Assembly: GCA_027036655.1 (NCBI GenBank)
Contig: JALWEC010000350.1
Coordinates: 1-9,131 of the forward strand
Direction: 5' to 3'
Length of the DNA stretch: 9,131 bases
Origin: Melioribacteraceae bacterium
GTDB taxonomy: Bacteria; Bacteroidota; Ignavibacteria; Ignavibacteriales; Melioribacteraceae
Shown here: piece after piece, positions 5,944-9,131 of the stretch
Layout of the letters: the number at the start of each line of letters is the position of its first letter
How positions within the stretch are numbered: position 1 is the first letter of the stretch
Notes under the pieces: generated by a model
What the model was told of the DNA's origin: nothing
Database searches by the model: none
The model's input: only the letters and a program-made list of their open reading frames with translations
Made by a program: the position numbers and the translations under genes

Positions 5944-6771
5944 CTACAGCAGCTTGTAAGAAATTCCGAGATTCAAAGCTTCCTTTGCTTGTGTTTTCAA
6001 ACTTTGGGATTTATCATAAACCACGAGAAACGTAAGATTAACATTCAGCCAGTCGTTTACGGAAGCGGTTACGGTGTTATCCCAGCGGACGTCCCACGTT
6101 TGCAATCTGTTGAATCCTGAAAAAAGTCTTAAGTAGGAAGTCCATGATATTTTTTCTGTCAGTCCTAATTTCATGTTGGTAATGCTTTCGATTCCGGTTT
6201 CGGTTTTAACATCCGTGGTTGCGTCTGCCGTGTTAATCGGTTTGGAAAAAACCTGATGAAATCCGAGTCCCAACTGCGTCTGAATAGTTTGGTTCTTATC
6301 GTAAGATAACCCGAACGATTCGGTAACGTCGGCGGGATTAAGAAGCTGAGTAACTTCAACCGGCGAGGCTGCTGAGTAATCATATCCGGATGCGATATAG
6401 GAAATTAAGTTAGCTCCGGCATAGTAATCGAAAATCCAGCCCGATTTGTAGCTTAATCTGTTGTTGTAAAGCAAATCGTTCTGAACGGTTTTGTTTAATC
6501 CGTCCCCTTCTTTTGTTCTCCCGTAGTTGATTTTAAGAAGATTCTTAAATCCCAATTTATCTTTTTGATAATTTAATTTTCCTTCAAAAACAAAGTTCCA
6601 AGCGAGTTTATTTTCTCCGCCGGCAGCCCAATTGCTAATGGTAGCCTGACTTAAGTTAACTCCTATAACCGCTTCGGGAATCCACTTCCCGTTTATCGAT
6701 TCTTTTTTATCTTGTGCATTAATTGTGAATATCATTCCCAACACCAGCAGGGCCAAAACAGTTTTTCTCAT
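5944..6771 (-). CDS. DUF3078-like outer-membrane beta-barrel protein
   Basis: A 275-residue exported protein. A signal peptide is plain: MRK, hydrophobic 4-17, and a probable cleavage at NAQ-DKK near residue 20. The mature N-terminus has the block NLSQATISNWAAGGENKLAW (39-58) followed by alternating strands such as FVFEGKLNYQKDKLGFKNLLKINYG. This matches DUF3078-type proteins of Bacteroidota relatives. The rest is a run of amphipathic beta-strands with aromatic girdle residues (WIFDYYAGANLISYIASGY, TSYLRLFSGFNRLQTWDVRW), ending in a strand NLGISYKLL, as outer-membrane barrels do. Its function in the family is unknown. The ATG at 6771 gives the signal peptide directly; its ribosome site (AAAGAG) is weak, as is common in this phylum. 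It is transcribed away from the acyl-CoA ligase across a shared 92-base region, and no terminator with a T-run is seen after it. Confidence 0.85.
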   Translation of the reverse strand: MRKTVLALLVLGMIFTINAQDKKESINGKWIPEAVIGVNLSQATISNWAAGGENKLAWNFVFEGKLNYQKDKLGFKNLLKINYGRTKEGDGLNKTVQNDLLYNNRLSYKSGWIFDYYAGANLISYIASGYDYSAASPVEVTQLLNPADVTESFGLSYDKNQTIQTQLGLGFHQVFSKPINTADATTDVKTETGIESITNMKLGLTEKISWTSYLRLFSGFNRLQTWDVRWDNTVTASVNDWLNVNLTFLVVYDKSQSLKTQAKEALNLGISYKLL

Positions 6772-6863
6772 AGTTTACTCTTTTTATTGTTATGCAAAAT
6801 TCAATTATATTGTAAATAAAATAAATTTAATAATAAAATTAAAAATAAATTTTATGGAATAAA
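6772..6863. promoter_or_regulatory. Divergent AT-rich promoter region (DUF3078 gene / acyl-CoA ligase)
   Basis: Ninety-two bases separate two genes transcribed outward, so both promoters must fit here. The stretch is almost entirely A/T. Toward the minus gene, TTTACA (around 6816-6821 on that strand) followed by ATAACA after 17 bases is a weak sigma-70-like candidate. Toward the plus gene nothing beyond low-complexity AT is convincing. No operator palindrome is seen. The plus gene has only GGAAT as a possible ribosome site. Confidence 0.4.
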
Positions 6864-8555
6864 ATGCCAAACTTGAAAAAATTAACAATAGCGGAGTTGT
6901 TTCAAAACTCCATTAGTAAATATTCCGACAACCTTGCGCTTGCCTCGATTGAAGGAAAGACTATGACCTACAACGAGCTTGGCGAAAAGGTTAACAAGGT
7001 TTCCGATTTTCTCCGGTCCCGCGGAATCGTAAAGGGCGACCGCGTTGCAATTTTATCCGAGAACAGTCCGAACTGGGGCATAGCCTATCTTGCGATTGTA
7101 ACAATCGGAGCGATTGCGGTTCCGATTATGACCGAATTCCAACCTACGGAAATAAAGCATATATTAATTCACTCCGAGTCGAAAGCGATTTTTATCTCTT
7201 CCAAACTTTTTGAAAAAATTGAAGATTTGGAGCTTAATTTCCTCGAGTCTAAAATTTTATTGGATGAATTTATTTTGGTGCCGGAAGATACAAAATCCGA
7301 CTTACTGAAAGACGCGCTCCAAAACAGTAAATTCGAGTTTAACAAAATTCTCGATAAGGCGTTATCGTACGTCGGCTTAAAAAACGAAGAGATTGAAGAA
7401 GAGGACTTGGCGGCTCTGCTTTATACTTCCGGAACTACCGGAAACTCAAAAGGCGTAATGCTGACGCACAAAAACATTGTCTCCGATTCCGAAGCTACTA
7501 TTGAGCTTGTCGGAATAAATCAAAAGGATGTTTTTCTTTCAATTCTTCCCCTTTTTCACACAATGGAATCAACGCTTGGTTTTATTACTCCGCTTAACGT
7601 AGGCGCCTCGATTTATTACACAAAAAAGCCTCCTACTCCGACGAGTCTGGTCGCGGCGTTAAAGGAGGTCCGCCCCACGGTTATGCTTGCCGTTCCGCTG
7701 ATAATTGAAAAAATCTACAAAGGAAAGATATTAAAAGAGATAAACAGTAAAGGATTGGTAAAGAAAGCGTATTCCGTTCCGCTGCTTCGCAAAGCGATTA
7801 ACAAATCGGCGGGTAAAAAATTAATGGAAACTTTCGGCGGAAGATTGCGGATGTTTACAATGGGCGGCGCGCCTTTATCATCCGAAGTGGAATTATTTTT
7901 AACAGAAGCGGGATTTCCTTACGCAATGGGGTACGGTTTAACGGAAACTTCTCCCCTTGTTACGGGAACGGCTCCGAGCGAAGTTCGTTTCGGCTCTTCC
8001 GGTAAAACCTTAAACGGAATGGAAGTGAAAATCGAAAGCGAAAATCCCGAAAAAGTTGAAGGCGAAGTTTTAATAAAAGGTCCGAACGTGATGAAAGGTT
8101 ACTACAGAGACGAAGAGAGAACCAAAGAAGTTTTTACGGACGACGGCTGGTTCCGTTCGGGAGATTTGGGAATTGTAGATAAGGACGGCTATCTTTTTAT
8201 AAAAGGACGCAGTAAAAATATGATTCTCGGCGCAAACGGGAAAAATATTTATCCCGAAGAAATTGAAACGGTTATTAACCGGCAGGAATTTGTAGTTGAA
8301 TCTGTGGTTTTGGAAAGGGATGGGAAAATAGTTGCTTTGGTTCATCTCGATCAGGAAGCAATGGACGATCAACTCGGCGCGGGTAAAATGTCAGACGCGG
8401 AGGCAAACGAACTAATCGATAAAATTCTGAAAAACATTATGAAAAAGACGAATGAATTTGTCCCCTCGTTTTCCAGATTGAATAAAGTCGAACATCAACC
8501 GGAACCTTTTATTAAAACGCCAACTCACAAGATTAAACGTTATTTGTACAAATAA
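6864..8555 (+). CDS. Long-chain acyl-CoA synthetase (AMP-forming ligase, ANL superfamily)
   Basis: A 563-residue AMP-forming enzyme that activates a fatty acid with ATP to acyl-AMP and then acyl-CoA. The motifs are complete and in order: the P-loop YTSGTTGNSKGVMLTHKN (187-204), FHTMES region, MGYGLTETSP (355-364, aryl/acyl-adenylate motif A5), GWFRSGDLG with catalytic-face Asp434 (428-436), the hinge GYLFIKGRSKNMI, the IYPEEIE motif, and the C-terminal THKIKR in which Lys556 is the expected adenylation lysine. The long linker before the P-loop and KGPNVMKGYYRDEERT resemble long-chain enzymes (COG1022/FadD15-type) rather than acetyl-CoA synthetase. The length is slightly below the usual 590-650. 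The start at 6864 follows a weak GGAAT site. A terminator follows, then a methyltransferase. Chain-length preference and whether it feeds beta-oxidation or phospholipid recycling cannot be read. Confidence 0.93.
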   Translation: MPNLKKLTIAELFQNSISKYSDNLALASIEGKTMTYNELGEKVNKVSDFLRSRGIVKGDRVAILSENSPNWGIAYLAIVTIGAIAVPIMTEFQPTEIKHILIHSESKAIFISSKLFEKIEDLELNFLESKILLDEFILVPEDTKSDLLKDALQNSKFEFNKILDKALSYVGLKNEEIEEEDLAALLYTSGTTGNSKGVMLTHKNIVSDSEATIELVGINQKDVFLSILPLFHTMESTLGFITPLNVGASIYYTKKPPTPTSLVAALKEVRPTVMLAVPLIIEKIYKGKILKEINSKGLVKKAYSVPLLRKAINKSAGKKLMETFGGRLRMFTMGGAPLSSEVELFLTEAGFPYAMGYGLTETSPLVTGTAPSEVRFGSSGKTLNGMEVKIESENPEKVEGEVLIKGPNVMKGYYRDEERTKEVFTDDGWFRSGDLGIVDKDGYLFIKGRSKNMILGANGKNIYPEEIETVINRQEFVVESVVLERDGKIVALVHLDQEAMDDQLGAGKMSDAEANELIDKILKNIMKKTNEFVPSFSRLNKVEHQPEPFIKTPTHKIKRYLYK

Positions 8556-8584
8556 AAAGGGGAAAAACTTCCCTTTTTTCTTTT
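8554..8584 (+). terminator. Hairpin terminator after the acyl-CoA ligase
   Basis: AAAAAGGGGAA (8554-8564) pairs with TTCCCTTTTTT (8569-8579): 11 pairs including one G-U, with an AAAC loop. The right arm's T-run continues as TTTTTTCTTTT. It begins inside the ligase stop codon and ends only 14 bases before the next start codon. The AT-rich stem makes it moderate in strength; it may terminate or only attenuate transcription into the methyltransferase. Confidence 0.7.
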
Positions 8585-8598
8585 GGGAAAGATATTTG

Positions 8599-9131
8599 AT
8601 GAAATCGGTATATAACAAAATAGCTACAAAATATGATGAACGTTATGCGGCTTCCGATTTCAGCGGAATAGAGAGTTTACTCTCAAAGTTTTATTCTGAA
8701 AAAAGCGCGCTTGAAATCGGGTGCGGAACGGGAAAATGGCTTGCGAAATTTGAGGGAATGAAAGTCGGACTGGACAAATCGCAAGAGATGTTAAAAGAAG
8801 CGAGAGCCAAAAAGATTAACATGCTCGTCCAAGCCGCCGGAGAAAAACTCACATTTAAAAATGCGGTTTTTGAATTTGTATTTATCGTAAACGCGGTTCA
8901 TTTTATTCGCGATAAAAATTCTTTGTCTCGAGAAATCTTCCGCGTTTTAAAAACCGGCGGAAAGTTTATTCTCGTTTTTGCCGATATTTACGAACCTCAA
9001 TATTCATGGTATCTTTACGATTTTTTCCCTAAAACAAAAGAGTTGGATTATTCCAGATTTGAAACAACCGGTAATTTGAAATCAATTTTAGTAGAATGCG
9101 GCTTTTCAAATATTTACGTTACTGTCGCGGA
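8599..9131 (+). CDS. Class I SAM-dependent methyltransferase (3' end outside the window)
   Basis: An open frame of 177 codons runs off the window edge. It starts at an ATG preceded by GGGAAAG at about eight bases. The N-terminus VYNKIATKYDERY is the usual lead-in helix of Methyltransf_11/25-type enzymes. Motif I is LEIGCGTGKW (38-47), binding S-adenosylmethionine; the acidic residue of motif II is Asp59 in VGLDKS; the motif IV region is FEFVFIVNAVHFI (91-103); and VLKTGGKFILVF (116-127) is the post-motif strand. The substrate is unknown; relatives range from ubiquinone/menaquinone-type to small-molecule enzymes. The frame is intact across what is visible, and the missing part is probably only a few dozen residues. 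It may be read through from the ligase transcript or have its own promoter. Confidence 0.85.
   Translation, partial: MKSVYNKIATKYDERYAASDFSGIESLLSKFYSEKSALEIGCGTGKWLAKFEGMKVGLDKSQEMLKEARAKKINMLVQAAGEKLTFKNAVFEFVFIVNAVHFIRDKNSLSREIFRVLKTGGKFILVFADIYEPQYSWYLYDFFPKTKELDYSRFETTGNLKSILVECGFSNIYVTVA

Noticed and set aside
6854..6862. Two-codon upstream frame ATG GAA TAA ending one base before the acyl-CoA ligase start
   Set aside because: In such AT-rich DNA a minimal frame like this is expected by chance, and it has no ribosome site of its own.

Overview
The window looks like chromosomal DNA from a member of the Bacteroidota/Ignavibacteriota/Chlorobiota (FCB) group, with an Ignavibacteria-like lineage as my best guess. 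The evidence is the moderately AT-rich composition, a DUF3078-type outer-membrane protein typical of Bacteroidota relatives, AT-rich intergenic DNA, and a SAM methyltransferase and AMP-ligase with similar lysine-rich codon use. No phage, insertion sequence, rRNA, tRNA or CRISPR array is visible. The organism call is inference; no marker gene in the window settles it.

Layout. Positions 14-1204 (+) hold a complete class I/II PLP aminotransferase. It converges, with a 12-base gap, on a four-gene minus-strand operon (4581 down to 1217): cstA (CstA-family transporter), a four-helix membrane protein of unknown family, a 94-residue unknown protein, and an ArsA/Get3-type ATPase. Junctions in the operon are +2, -8 and -1 bases, so the four products are probably made together. 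A strong intrinsic terminator (4731-4776, minus) separates it from the upstream gene, a secreted Spy/CpxP-like protein (4804-5316, minus). A 627-base gene-free stretch follows (5317-5943). It holds a diverged tandem repeat of about 105 bases at a period of about 123, plus a cluster of palindromes. Then comes a DUF3078-like outer-membrane protein (5944-6771, minus), divergent across 92 very AT-rich bases from a long-chain acyl-CoA ligase (6864-8555, +). A hairpin terminator follows the ligase, and the window ends inside a SAM-dependent methyltransferase (8599 onward, +).

How the genes work together. Most of the window is ordinary metabolism and envelope function: amino-acid transamination, fatty-acid activation, a secreted chaperone-like protein and an outer-membrane protein. 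The part that stands out is the cstA operon. A normally secondary transporter is translationally linked to a soluble ATPase of the family that drives ArsB or delivers membrane proteins, with two unrecognised small proteins between them. The E. coli partner of CstA-type transporters (YbdD/YjiX) is not seen here. This could be an ATPase-assisted or ATPase-gated version of a CstA transporter, but the functional link is inference.
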